From the NCBI GenBank assembly GCA_947247005.1, contig OX365955.1, positions 47,614,322-47,678,321 on the forward strand: 64,000 bases of DNA. Direction: 5' to 3'. The stretch is from Spisula solida (lineage: Eukaryota > Mollusca > Bivalvia > Venerida > Mactridae). The notes below the pieces were generated by a model, which made no database searches, was not told where the DNA came from, and worked only from the letters and a program-made list of their open reading frames with translations. The translations under genes were made by a program, and so were the position numbers. The first letter of the stretch is position 1. Every line of letters starts with the position of its first letter. This document shows, piece after piece, positions 11,301 to 21,520 of this stretch.

Positions 11301-14300
11301 GTTGTATCCAGCATGTTATGGTGTATTAAGACATTGTGGAGTAGAATATCTGAAGCTAACTGTAACATGGTGTTTATCATTATAGGGTATGTTGTATCCA
11401 GCATGTTATGGTGTATTAAGACATTGAAGAGTAGAATATCTGAAGCTAACTGTACCATGGTGTTTATCATTGTAGGGTATGTTGTATCCAGCATGATATG
11501 GTGTATTAAGACATTGGAGAGTAGAATATCTGAAGCTAACTGTAACATGATGTTTATCATTGTAGGGTATGTTGTATCCAGCATGTTATGGTGTATTAAG
11601 ACATTGGAGAGTAGAATATCTGAAGCTAACTGTACCATGGTCTTTATCATTGTAGGGTATGTTGTATCCAGCATGTTATGGTGTATTAAGACATTGGAGA
11701 GTAGAATATCTGAAGCTAACTGTAACATGATGTTTATCATTGTAGGGTATGTTGTATCGAGCATGTTATGGTGTATTAAGACATTGGGGAGTAGAATATC
11801 TGAAGCTAACTGTAACATGATGTTTATCATTGTAGGGTATGTTGTATCCAGCATGTTATGGTGTATTAAGACATTGGAAAGTAGAATATCTGAAGCTAAC
11901 TGTAACATGGTGTTTATCATTGTAGGTAATGTTGTATCCAGCATGTTATGGTGTATTAAGACATTGTGGAGTAGAATACCTGAAGCTAACTGTACCATGG
12001 TGTTTATCATTGTAGGGTATGTTGTATCCAGCATGTTATGGTGTATTAAGACATTGTGGAGTAGAATACCTGAAGCTAACTGTAACATGGTGTTTATCAT
12101 TGTAGGGTATGTTGTATCCAGCATGTTACGGTGTATTAAGACATTGTGGAGTAGAATACCTGAAGCTAACTGTAACATGGTGTTTATCATTGTAGGGTAT
12201 GTTGTATCCAGCATGTTATGGTGTATTAAGACATTGTGGAGTAGAATACCTGAAGCTAACTGTAACATGGTGTTTATCATTGTAGGGTATGTTATATCCA
12301 GCATGTTATGGTGTATTAAGACATTGGACTGCACCTTCAGAACGTAGTCGACAAGTAGCAGCAGTCCTATCATGTAATGTATACTTCGTTATGTCGAACA
12401 CGCTTATGTGGAACATTTTAAATAGGTCAAAGATTGTCAGTCTTAATCGCAGCTCTTGTTATATAACTATATATATATTCATTAACGCCGCATTACCATT
12501 TTTTCAGCGTTTCTGTCATGTTACTATTAGGCAAACGTTCAATAGAAAAACATTCATGCAAAAAAAATTTATTGTCAATTGGTTATTGAACTATTAAAGG
12601 ATATTTGATTTAAAATGCACTATTCAAACAATAGCTCTAAATAAAATTTCGAACCAGGCATATTTGCATAATAGAGGAGGCCCGACGGTATGTTCCCTTT
12701 TTATTATTGAAATTGTCAATTCTACATTGTCAAATATGTTTCCTCGTAGATTTAAGTTTTTATTATTCTGGTTGTAGGTGCGTATGCTGGTGCTATTGTA
12801 GGATTTCCTCTGGCTGGTTTAATTACACACTATCTACGCTGGCATTATATCTTCTATATAAGTGGTAAGTTTGTTTTGTTGTACAGTTTGTGTTCTATTG
12901 CCAATCTTGTATATAACAAGGTAGTATAGATAAGGAGTACATGTGTTAGTTTATTTACTTCGGCTATTCCAAACAAGTTTACTTTTTTACTTATTACTCC
13001 CAAACAATAAAAAAAACTCGCTATGAATGTAAAGCCCTTTGCCGGGAACTGTTTACGTGTGCTTGCGCCAAACATGAACGAAGCCCTTGTGAACATTTAA
13101 AAGTAACGCAATAGTTTCCTAATAAGTAATACATCCTATATCGATATAAGATAATGTAAACTGGTAAATTATCCATTCAACGACCACCATCGATAAACCA
13201 AATAAAGTAGAGGAAACTTGCGACAGTAAAAATGGACATTTTGATTTTTAAATTTTATTGTTTAAGTGAACTAACAGTCTATACGTGTAGGTTTACAGCA
13301 ACTCTAAATTCACACAAGTAAAGCCTTGCAATAGAGTATTGACTCTCGAGTAAACATTAGTTGTATATTTAATGTTTGAAATGTTTTGTAGGAATTCTAT
13401 GCATCATATGGTTCATGTTTTGGGCCAGTCTGGTATATGAGAGGCCTTCACATCATCGTTCTATTAGTGATGAAGAATTTGATTTTATGCAGAAATCACA
13501 AGGTGCTGATGTCATTGACTACGAGGTATATAATAATGCAGCCTAACAATGAATACAACCTATAATGTTTAACCTCTCCAAAGCATCACCCTTTTGGAGA
13601 AGCAAAGCCAAGTTCTTGCTAAGACATGTATTCATTATTATAGTCATAATTATAGCATATAGTGCTGAAGGTATTAAATCTATGTACACATTGTGTTGCC
13701 AGAATATGTTTTTAACTCAAAACAAAACTGGTTGTCGACCCTATATATAATGACCATGACGTAGTGGCCATAATCTTGTAACACCATGATATTGTAACAC
13801 CATGATATTGTAACACCATGATATTGTAACACCATGATATTGTAACACCATGATATTGTAACACTATGATATTGTAACACTATGATATTGTAACACCATG
13901 ATATTGTAACACTATGATGTTGTAACACTATGATATTGTGTATTGTACCTTGATAGATGAGCCGAATGTTTACAACTACTGTCTGTGTACTGTACGATGT
14001 TATATTGATGTCGTTAATGCATCTGCTGGATAAGCTATTTAGATGTCGTTATATATCTTTGAAAGTCGATTTATTTCTGAAAGCTAGTTTTATGTTTGAG
14101 CCAAGTACTAGTAACTTCCACAAACACATGACTTGTCCATGTTTATTCACGTAACAGTTTGATACATTGCTTACAATATTAAAGGCTATAAATCATTAAC
14201 TTAGTGTTGAGAAACACTGTAACGTTTACTCCCCACTTACTCTTTATACTTACATGGGTTGCAACAAACTAAATGTTTTCAATTCATAAACATCTTCAAA

Positions 14301-17300
14301 TGAGTAAGTATAATAGATTATAGATGCTTGATATTGTGTTTCAGAACATAGATATACCGTGGGCGTCAATATTAACATCACTACCTGTTTTAGCAGTATG
14401 TTTCTGTCATTTTGTTCGACAATGGGTTCTAGGCTTGATGTTGACAAACGAACCATTGTATTTAAACGAGTTTGGATTCAACATTGCTGAGGTATGGACA
14501 ACTTTGTATTTCATATTTGCATGTTTTCAATGAATGAATATTACGTTTTGTATCATATGTAATACTGTGACAGGTTCGATGTACATCGATTTTGCTAATT
14601 CGAAAAATGAGCCGGTATATGTGTTGAACATTGTTTTGGTTCATTTAAAAACACTAAAAACATTGTGTTAATTTGAATTCCAACATTCTACTTTCAGACT
14701 GGCCTATATGCTGCCATACCACACATTGTGAAGGTGATTCTGTCCTTTGCCAGTGGTTATGTTGCTGATTTGTTGTTGAATTCCAAGTCATTGTCAACCA
14801 CAGTTGTACGGAAATTATTTGTCGGTCTAGGTAATGAAGCATTATCAGTACCAGTGTAGCAATACCACGTGACTATTGGCTACAGTTACAAGAAGAAATT
14901 TGTAAACATTGGAAAATAAGACAGACATAAGTATTTTATTTCTTCATCGATTGCTATGAAATATACGCCACGCTAAGAGGAACATTATGTGCTTTCCATG
15001 ATATATAACATCTTTTTCAGCAGCTTTACCGATTTTTCCATTACCCTGTGAAACCTACACGTTCCACGGTTTCACAGGGTAATGGACAAAACGGCACAGT
15101 CGCTGAAAAAGATTTTATATTTCATGGAAAGCAAATAATTGTCCCCTTAGCGTGGCGAATATTTCATAGAAATCGATGAAGAAATAAAACGCTTATGGCT
15201 ACATTCGTGTTCCAATGTTTACACATTTCTACTTGGAACTGTTGTCAAAAACCACGTGGTATTGCTACACTGAGTACCTTATTCGTAAATATAACGTATT
15301 ATGTTGCAATATTGTTCACGGTATGAATTTGCTTCTCAGTTGCGTCAGAGAACTTTTATGTTTTGATATGGCTCCAGTGGAACTCATATGTCATGTATCC
15401 AGAGTTCCTTCAGAGCGTTACCTCAGTTTTCACTGATAATCAGTGTATCTGGATACATGCCGTGTAGTTTGTCACAGTGGTGTGCGTCCTGTTATTTTAT
15501 ATTAGATGTGTAAGTATGTTTGGTCGTTGCCAATCTAACCATAGATGTCATAAATCTGGTGTACAGGGTGGCAAGTTTCGCCCTATATCAGAAAGTGTAT
15601 GTTATTCCCTGATAGTTGCAACTAGGGATCATGTCCTCCACATTTGAAGACATTTTTATTGCTTGGTTGCAAATGATTCTAGGAAAACTGGTATATAACC
15701 GAGAGAGTTATTGACAAAATGCATGAACCTTCCAATGAAGTCGAACACTTATAAATGCCTTAATTATTACTATATTTCCAGGGTTTGGTATACAGGCTGT
15801 GGGTTTTATTGTGCTATCATTTATGTATAATGGCACTGCAGTGGTGATTGTGTTAACAATAACAGTGGGTGCATTTGGTATAACTACATCAGGTATATAT
15901 AAAAATTATCTTTTTTACTATAATTTATGTAGTATTATCCGATGACTGTAGACATTGTCAGGGTAGCTTCGATCAACTATCAATCGGATGAAATCATATT
16001 AATGTTGATAAAAACTGTGATTGAATGATGCCATCGATGCATAGTTAATTGTGGCTGTTATCTAAAGCTGGTCCAGTAAGCGCAATGGATAAAGTTCTTC
16101 CGTGTCTCTGGAGCAATATTGTCTACGATCAGGTCATCTACATAGAGAGAGGTTTTCAGTTGCTTAGGTAAGATGGTTGGTAGCAAATTCAAGAAAAACT
16201 GGCGAGGTCAAATGACCGCTGTACACGGCTGTCATGTTTTTGTTGTTAAACACGACAAAGAGAACAAAATGGGCGATTATTATTGTAAACATGGAAGGAC
16301 AATGAATAATGCGCTCTATAAATCTGTAAAGGACACACACCTGATCTCAGCAAATTGAAATTCGTAGTGTCTGCGCACAAGTTTCTTAATTTCATAAATC
16401 AGAGATCACAGCAAAGTGAGATATATATTTGCTAGAGAAATAATATTTTAACATATAGTTGTGTCTCATACATACTAGTTCGATGCATATGTGCATCAGT
16501 AACGATGAGGCAGTTCTGTTGTCTTTCTTAGATATTGTATTACTGAAAAGTTGTCAAGGTCACTAAATAAGTATAATTATGCTAAGAGTGTTTACATTTT
16601 ACAGGTTGGTCAGTAAATCATTATGATCTATCTACAAGATATGCCAGTAGTTTGGTGGCTGTTTCATCAACGTTTGGATCTATTGGTGCAATCATCGTGC
16701 CCCTGGCAACCGGTCAACTAACGGCTGAACAGGTGATTAGCGCATGTAGTATTCTTTGAAATTTGGAAATGTCCTTATATAATCCGAATTCAGAAATAAA
16801 TTCTTTTGACAAAGTGACTTGAAAACGTCCGTAATATTTAATTATTATTAACATACTACTGGGTATCGATAATTATGGAGAAATGGTCTTAATTAAGAGT
16901 AAAGCTTTCTTTGTATTTGTAACAATACCGCCCTATACTTGTACACAATAAAAGGTATTGTTATTTATATGAAAATGATTGGTGAGCCTAATATGTAGTA
17001 AATGTGCGATAACTTGCAATAAAAGAGAATTGTAGTGAACGAGTACTTTTATCAATTACTGTCGTCTTTATTTCCAGACAATAGGAAGTTGGTCCTACGT
17101 GTTTTATCTAACGGCATCAATTGTTGCTACAGCGGCTGTGTTTTATTTAATTTTCGGTTCCGGTAAGTTGTTGACACACTAGTAGCCTTCTTTAAATTCA
17201 ATAACCATTTCCATAATAAATTGTAAGACGATTGTGTTTATATTAAAGTTCTACACTTGATTCGGAGAATCTTCGATCGTTAAATAAAATGCGTGCGTAC

Positions 17301-17899
17301 CACCTTAATACAGAAGGGAGACAATTATGTTTTTATATCGTCCAAATATATTGTCTGAATTGTCGCCCTTGTTGCAATGAAAAACCAAAATCAATTAAAA
17401 TAGTAGGGTTGTAAGAATGGTATCTACATAGAATACTACACAGTGTACCTAAAAATGCCGAGCATAGCCTTTATTTGCCAATCAGCTTTATGCTGAAATA
17501 TGGCAGGCATATATGTGTGCCCCCACCCGGATTTGAACCCGGGTCTAAACATTTCCTATCGCATCTCGTACTTTTACTGCAGGTGAACAACAGTCGTGGT
17601 CGGACCCCCCAGCACATATACAGTTAGTTCAGAAAACAGATCCGTTAGCAAGAAAGCCATATTCTACACATCAGTTACAAGACTCGTTCACAGACAGACC
17701 TGGGAGTCCATCAAGCAAAGACAAAGATACAACACTAGATACTGTATCTACTAACAATTCACCAAACTATGGAAGCACAAATATGAACGCTGACCTGACT
17801 AAAATATCTGCGAAGTTTATAGAACGACTTACTGATGTGTCTGAAAGTGGAGGAGACACAGTCAAACAAACTGACTCACATGACGACAACGATACATGA
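5003..17899 (+). CDS. Vesicular glutamate transporter-like SLC17 protein (12 exons, 602 aa)
   Basis: Anion transporter of the major facilitator superfamily, expected to load glutamate into vesicles by using the membrane potential set by the V-ATPase. Exons: 5003-5344, 7771-7889, 9252-9369, 12286-12373, 12778-12864, 13392-13525, 14345-14491, 14698-14830, 15782-15892, 16605-16732, 17078-17162, 17583-17899. Total 1809 nt, in frame to a TGA. The start is the first ATG after an in-frame TAA at 4925. A CCGCYIPKR motif precedes TM1, as in VGLUTs. The charged residues I recall as important in rat VGLUT2 (R88, H128, R184, E191, R322) are present as R87, H129, R186, E193 and R321. The acidic, Ser/Thr-rich cytosolic tail (about 105 residues) is also VGLUT-like. 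A broader SLC17 (sialin-type) substrate cannot be excluded. The long introns carry minisatellites, a MITE and a SINE remnant. Confidence 0.93.
5481..5896. repeat. 26-bp minisatellite in transporter intron 1, 16 copies
   Basis: Near-perfect tandem copies of a unit containing CCCTCGACAATTGTCACTTT with a CAATTG palindrome. Almost no divergence between copies suggests recent expansion or homogenisation. It lies 137 bp past the exon-1 donor and is not derived from that exon. Confidence 0.97.
6478..7205. repeat. 34-bp minisatellite in transporter intron 1, about 21 copies
   Basis: Unit reads CTGGTTCGATTATCTGTG followed by CTAACTATAGTCTGGT. Several copies lack the 10-bp segment TGTGCTAACT or nearby bases, giving 24-bp short units (for example near 6818, 7084 and 7147). 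Confidence 0.96.
7771..7889 (+). CDS. Transporter exon 2: TM2 (residues 115-154)
   Basis: Flanked by tctgtttcag| and |gtaagt. Encodes VDWDSLMVGFLHSVFY, matching the SLC17 TM2 region. H129 lies where VGLUT2 has its essential histidine. Confidence 0.93.
8581..8735. repeat. Near-perfect 150-bp palindrome in transporter intron 2
   Basis: Two ~72-bp arms centred near 8660 (GCGGAAAATATTTTTCCGC). The arms share GTATTTTGTCGGTGAATAA and CATCCGAAC blocks with few mismatches. It has almost no spacer, so it is a strong hairpin former and a probable foldback element. No target duplication was identified. Confidence 0.85.
9252..9369 (+). CDS. Transporter exon 3: TM3-TM4 region (residues 154-193)
   Basis: Acceptor atgtttttcag|, donor GAG|GTATGT. 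Encodes the VVRCCQGLSE segment of the SLC17 signature, with R186 and E193. Phase 0 at its end joins directly to the GMLYPAC start of exon 4. Confidence 0.93.
9801..12328 (+). repeat. 90-bp minisatellite: 28 tandem copies of the intron 3/exon 4 splice acceptor
   Basis: Each 90-bp unit holds CTAAC (branch-point-like), a TTTATCATTGTAG acceptor and about 42 nt matching the start of exon 4. The acceptor-containing motif recurs at 9841, every 90 bp to 10651, then from 10744 (one 3-bp insertion) every 90 bp to 12274. The last copy is the true exon-4 acceptor, with exon 4 starting at 12286. Upstream copies have GTTGTATCC (one has GTTCAATCC), whereas exon 4 has GTTATATCC, a synonymous difference. In the exon-4 frame every unit runs into the TAG of the next acceptor, so use of an upstream acceptor would truncate the protein unless a further splice removed the stop. 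The long open frames of this region on both strands are non-coding by-products of the 90-bp period. Confidence 0.97.
12286..12373 (+). CDS. Transporter exon 4: SLC17 signature GMLYPACYGVLRHW (residues 194-223)
   Basis: Encodes GMLYPACYGVLRHWTAPSER, the family signature after TM4. The donor is the first of two close GTs (CAT|GTAATG at 12374). Only this choice keeps exon 5 in frame and gives SCAYAGA; the alternative |GTATAC leads to a stop. Its first ~42 nt are the template-like part of the upstream 90-bp array. Confidence 0.93.
12778..12864 (+). CDS. Transporter exon 5: TM5 (residues 223-252)
   Basis: Acceptor ggttgtag|, donor AGTG|GTAAGT. Encodes AYAGAIVGFPLAGLITHYL, closely matching the SLC17 YAGAVV..PLAG segment. 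Confidence 0.92.
13392..13525 (+). CDS. Transporter exon 6: TM6 and start of the central cytosolic loop (residues 252-296)
   Basis: Acceptor gttttgtag|, donor GAG|GTATAT. Encodes IWFMFWASLVYERPSHH and SISDEEFDFM, equivalent to the SLC17 'SYESPA.HP.ISEEE' loop. Confidence 0.93.
13779..13937. repeat. 16-bp minisatellite in transporter intron 6, 10 copies
   Basis: Tandem AACACCATGATATTGT units with CACC/CACT variants, wholly intronic (intron 13526-14344). Confidence 0.95.
14345..14491 (+). CDS. Transporter exon 7: TM7 (residues 297-345)
   Basis: Acceptor gtgtttcag|, donor GAG|GTATGG, phase 0 on both sides. Encodes IPWASILTSLPVLAVC and FVRQWVLGLML. R321 aligns with the TM7 arginine of VGLUTs. 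Confidence 0.93.
14698..14830 (+). CDS. Transporter exon 8: TM8 (residues 346-390)
   Basis: Acceptor ctttcag|, donor CTAG|GTAATG. Encodes TGLYAAIPHIVKVILSF, ASGYVADLLL and TTVVRKLF, equivalent to the VGLUT 'ALPHL.M...GG.ADFL' segment. Confidence 0.93.
14852..15272. mobile_element. MITE (421 bp) in transporter intron 8, 5-bp target duplication AGTAC
   Basis: Ends are CAGTGTAGCAATACCACGTG at 14852-14871 and its exact inverse at 15253-15272. AGTAC lies directly on both sides (14847-14851 and 15273-15277). Inverted similarity continues inward through ATTTCTTCATCGAT, GCTTTCCATG and CATTACCCTGTGAAAC, so the element folds on nearly its whole length. It has no open frame of its own. A 5-bp duplication is unusual for cut-and-paste families; Transib makes one, but the ends do not clearly match it, so the superfamily is left open. 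Confidence 0.9.
15782..15892 (+). CDS. Transporter exon 9: TM9-TM10 (residues 390-427)
   Basis: Acceptor tatttccag|, donor TCAG|GTATAT. Encodes FGIQAVGFIVLSFMY and VVIVLTITVGAFGITTSG. Confidence 0.92.
16605..16732 (+). CDS. Transporter exon 10: NHYDLSTRYAS motif and TM11 (residues 427-469)
   Basis: Acceptor attttacag|, donor CAG|GTGATT. Encodes GWSVNHYDLSTRYASSLV, the counterpart of the highly conserved SLC17 'VNH.D.APRYAS' motif. Confidence 0.94.
17078..17162 (+). CDS. Transporter exon 11: TM12 (residues 470-498)
   Basis: Acceptor tatttccag|, donor TCCG|GTAAGT. Encodes TIGSWSYVFYLTAS and AAVFYLIFGS, the SLC17 'W..VF...S' final helix. Confidence 0.93.
17455..17560 (-). mobile_element. tRNA-derived SINE fragment in transporter intron 11
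   Basis: Read on the minus strand, 17539-17529 gives a B-box-like GGTTCAAATCC within CCCGGGTTCAAATCCGGG, a tRNA T-arm. The tRNA 5' part with the A box is missing: the sequence runs into the exon-12 acceptor region, so the copy is 5'-truncated. Confidence 0.6.
17583..17899 (+). CDS. Transporter exon 12: cytosolic C-terminal tail and stop (residues 498-602)
   Basis: Acceptor tttactgcag|. Starts GEQQSWSDP, matching the VGLUT 'SGEKQPWA.P' start of the tail. It continues Ser/Thr/Asp-rich and ends DSHDDNDT, TGA at 17897-17899. Confidence 0.93.
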
Positions 17900-18330
17900 T
17901 ATATTTAATATAGTCGAACTTGTATTAGTTGTCACCTGAAAAAAGAAGCCACTTGCCTTAATTGAACAACCAATATCATAAAACCACAATCCCGTATTTC
18001 ATCATGATAACAAGTGCCTGTGTAATCCAGTCACCTGTTTCAAGTAGCCACACTTGGTGGACTTGTCGGCTGGTTCTTTAAGAGAGGTGGTACTTACTGA
18101 AGTTATGTGTTAAATTTCTTAGTAATTAATTAGTTGTTCGACGTTTGTTATTTCTAGCCTGTTATCTCGTATTATAACGCGAATTGTTTCAAACCAAATG
18201 TCTGTATTTGATTACTGCGTCACTGTAAATGGTTGATGAAAGCGCAAAATTATTTATTGATTATATTTAATGTTTCGTTGATATTTACATGATGTGATAA
18301 TTATTATGTTATTATCCATACTAGTCGGGT

Positions 18331-18336
18331 AATAAA
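18331..18336 (+). promoter_or_regulatory. Polyadenylation signal AATAAA of the transporter gene
   Basis: First canonical AATAAA after the stop codon, 432 nt downstream, followed by an A-rich then T-rich stretch. Confidence 0.6.
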
Positions 18337-18962
18337 TATTAAAAAAACAATTTCTATGACTGTGTTTCATTTTGAAGTAACATGAATCCAAAATTAGGCC
18401 TACCAAGCTAAAAAACGAAGAAAAAAAGTTATTCGCGCAAGGGTCACCGTCACGTCGTCATTTCCGGTGACTAAAGAGTCGAATTTTGCTTACTTTCACT
18501 TTCGGGCAGGTGTGTAGCGTCCGGATGTATCGAGTTTTTATCAGTGCAGATAGTCAATAATGTCTCAGGGACGGAGTATAGGGTCCATATGAATTTCTCC
18601 TAGCCCCCCAAAACGTCGTGGTAGCGGAAAGAATATCAATATAAAGGACATAGCCAGGGCTTCATTCTTATTTGTCTAAGTTGAAATTATTGTATTTTAT
18701 AACAGATATATATATAACAAGTTTTGTACTAAAAGCGCGCAAAAATATGTGTCACACGTTGCGTCAAGAGCAAGAGAGTAGATCACTAAAACATGCACTT
18801 TCGTTAATTTTCATTCAAAATCATCTGAACTTGTCCAACTTGTGTCTCGATGACTTGGTCACGTTATGTTATTTACGTATTTTGACGCAATGTGATTAGA
18901 CACCATTTTCTTGCGTAACGTCACTTGGATCAACATATTATAGACGAAGCAGACTAGACAAT

Positions 18963-19094
18963 ATGGATATAGAAAATCAAACAGATCCGGCACTTGATAT
19001 CTTCAGTCCCATATATACACCAGTGGTTAGTGAGGTTTCCGGTGTTAGAAGAATACGCTGGTGGACGAGAATGTATCTCTTAGAAGACTAGTGT
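18963..19094 (+). other. Small open frame of 43 codons; uncertain
   Basis: ATG at 18963 opens a 43-codon frame starting MDIENQTDPALDIFSPIY and ending RIRWWTRMYLLED-TAG. The composition looks protein-like (acidic start, basic middle), but no family is recognised. Its second half is the first of three 108-bp tandem copies; the other two are not in the same frame context. Confidence 0.2.
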
Positions 19095-19325
19095 AAAACA
19101 TGAATTATATCTTTAGTCACATATACACCAGTGGTTAGTGAGGTTTCCGGTGTTAGAAGAATACGCTGGTGGACGAGAATGTATCTCTTAGAAGACTAGT
19201 GTAAAACATGAATTATATCTTTAGTCCCATATACACCAGTGGTTAGTGAGGTTTCCGGTGTTAGAAGAATACGTTGGTAGAGGAGAATGTCTCTCTTAGA
19301 AGACTAGTGTAAATAATGAATTAGA
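19001..19325. repeat. 108-bp tandem triplication
   Basis: Three copies anchored by CACCAGTGGTTAGTGAGG at 19018, 19126 and 19234. The first two are nearly identical; the third is slightly diverged (acgttggtagagg). Confidence 0.95.
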
Positions 19326-20210
19326 TCTTTCTTGATACACAATGATCTACATCACCACGCATTTTTACATTTTCCGAACTCTTTACTAAAAGTCACATGC
19401 ATTTCAAAAACAAATAGTCGCGAATACTGATTACAATACATATGTAAAGCGTTATACACTCAACAAAATAAATTAAGGGTCAAGACTTCTGTTCATATAT
19501 TTTTTAATGCAATTAAATTGTGTATTTTGCTTTAGACACACCCGTAGTGTAAACATATGTTTATCTACCCGAGTTAGCTAAAATATCCCATGCATGTGCG
19601 TGCAGGTCCGTGCAAACACAACCAACATTCAAAAAGTGAAAATCAAGTGTGTAAAAAAAGTCATCGTGATATGAGCAGGGTTTTTATTTGAAGTTTTGGT
19701 TCGAATCGTCTGTTATGCTATATACCTCTGGAGCACCGGTATGCAATAAATTATTTGGCATAGCATGCACTTCCGTGATATGCTTAAGAACTGCTGTCAT
19801 AAGTCATTTACCTCAATTTTTGTTGTTGAGTGTATTATGGGTCCTCCGCAAGATTAATGAAACATAAAGGATAGTTTATTTATTTGTTCTTTACAGTTCG
19901 TCATCATATAATAAACATGATAAACATACACTGAACACAATGAGAATATAAACACGTCACAGAGAAAACATGATAAGTATAATTATATAGAAATGTAATT
20001 TATTTGAACAATCATTCCACTCCTTGATATTCAAAATGAATCTATAGAATAGAGGACGAACAAGCAGAGCCATCGGTTTGTACGACTAAATAATTATTAG
20101 TATATATTATACAATTAACTTAAATATATTTGTTAGACTGGTACCACAATCAGTTTAGACCGTGTGTGAAAATGAGACAAGTGGTACCAGTCTACATTGG
20201 TCTGAATTAT

Positions 20211-20355
20211 TGAAGATCCTCTGATTTTATCATCAATTCTCGTAGACATATCACTGAATTAGTGAAGATCCTCTGATTTTATCATCATTTCTCGCAGACA
20301 TATCGCTAAAATAGTGAAGATCCTCTGATTTTATCATCATTTCTCGTAGACATAA
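20211..20355. repeat. 52-bp unit repeated three times
   Basis: TGAAGATCCTCTGATTTTAT recurs at about 20211, 20262 and 20314, each followed by CATC..TTCTCG[TC]AGACAT. Confidence 0.9.
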
Positions 20356-21290
20356 TTATGGGTTTTTATGTAAACTTACGTCGGTATTACAAATTCTAAC
20401 ATCACATACGATTCTGCCTATATAGACAAAGAACAAACACAGCGTTGTATATATGTGTCGTTCTGACGAGATGTTACTGGTTAAAAACTGTAAATACTTT
20501 TTCTCTAAAAGCATACATTCACGATTTTGATATGTTTTCTGAAATAAGAATATAATTCTAAAATTTGATACAATATTGTTAAGCTTTCTTCAATAATTTA
20601 TCAAATACTGGATTTGTGAAATCTTGTTAACGTTACGCCAAAAAATGTTTGAATGACGTTTGCGACGTCTCTCAAAAAGGTCTGTTACTTTGTAAATGGA
20701 CGTTATATTCTTCCAAAATAATCAGAAACTGTTCATATAAGAGTCGTGTCATTCTAACATTATATTGTCATGATTTTCGTAATTCACTAATGTTCCTCAT
20801 TGTTAGAATAAATTTCTCAATTATTTCTTATGTAGATCATAATGTTAAATGGTAAACATACAAAATGTTATTATAAATAGGACATAGGGTATGGTAAAGG
20901 ATCAACGTAGATTTCAATCGTACTTTCCATCTCTTTTTGAAGATTTCACATCTAGTAAGACACCATGATAACGTCTTCACTGTTGCTCGTTCACACGTTG
21001 TGCAAGAAGTTATTAGTTAATCGGACAGGGAAGGCAGCACTTAACTTAAACAGCTGAGCACATACAACATGAAAACATCACATAGCACAATTACACGGCA
21101 CAATGTACAACACCTAACTAAACGAGAAAATGTTCTTCTCAGCAGAAAGCCCAAGTCCCAGCTGTTAAAACTCTAAAATATTCAAAACAGTGGGAAGGCA
21201 TTTAGGAGGAGGAGGAGGAGGGAGGAATGAGATTTAACAGTTTAAATATTGCATTGTTTGTTGTAAGTTACATATTATATATATCAATGA

Positions 21291-21520
21291 CTACTCTACT
21301 AGTTCTGAAGGTAGCTGTCCGTAAGGTTTAGGCCAACCAATGATACAATCTGATATCCACTCTGGTAGCGTAGTCAACATACGGAAGAACAAGTGAGCAT
21401 CAGTACCAACCAAGTAGCGTCTTTTAGGATATACAGCTAATAGCGCATGCGTCATAGCATTAGCAACTTTCTCTGGTTTGGTGCTGCAGTACTTTGCCTG
21501 CTGATATATACCATTGACCA
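21291..21520 (-). CDS. Dehydrogenase exon 4: C-terminal substrate-binding part and stop (residues 253-328)
   Basis: Acceptor ttcttacag| on the minus strand. Encodes KPEKVANAMTHALLAVYPK, then RRYLVGTDAHLFFRMLTTLP and PEWISDCIIG, the RDH-type 'P..V..A..HA....P..RY..G.DA....L..LP....D' segment. Confidence 0.93.

Larger units (their letters stand above)
18337..21290. other. Intergenic region between the two convergent genes
   Basis: Holds the 108-bp triplication, a 13/13-bp inverted repeat AGACTGGTACCAC (20135-20147 and 20181-20193), a ~52-bp triplicated GAAGATCCTCTGATTTTATC unit (about 20211-20355) and a GGAGGA run (21206-21222). The minus-strand dehydrogenase's 3' UTR must start here. AATAAA complements occur at 19999-20004 and 19875-19884, but which is used is unknown. 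Confidence 0.6.

Noticed and set aside
9783..12347. Long plus- and minus-strand open frames (240-600 codons) of MVFIIVGYVVSSML-type repeats
   Set aside because: They read the 90-bp splice-acceptor array in a frame different from exon 4; the real coding frame is closed in every unit.
12374..12382. Alternative exon-4 donor |GTATAC after TGTAAT
   Set aside because: It puts exon 5 into a frame with an early TAG; the donor |GTAATG at 12374 gives SCAYAGA in frame.
16173..16358. Short plus-strand frame MVGSKFKKNWRGQMTAV... in transporter intron 9
   Set aside because: Lies wholly in intron 9 (15893-16604), no splice sites at its ends, no recognised motif, and skipping it keeps the transporter in frame.
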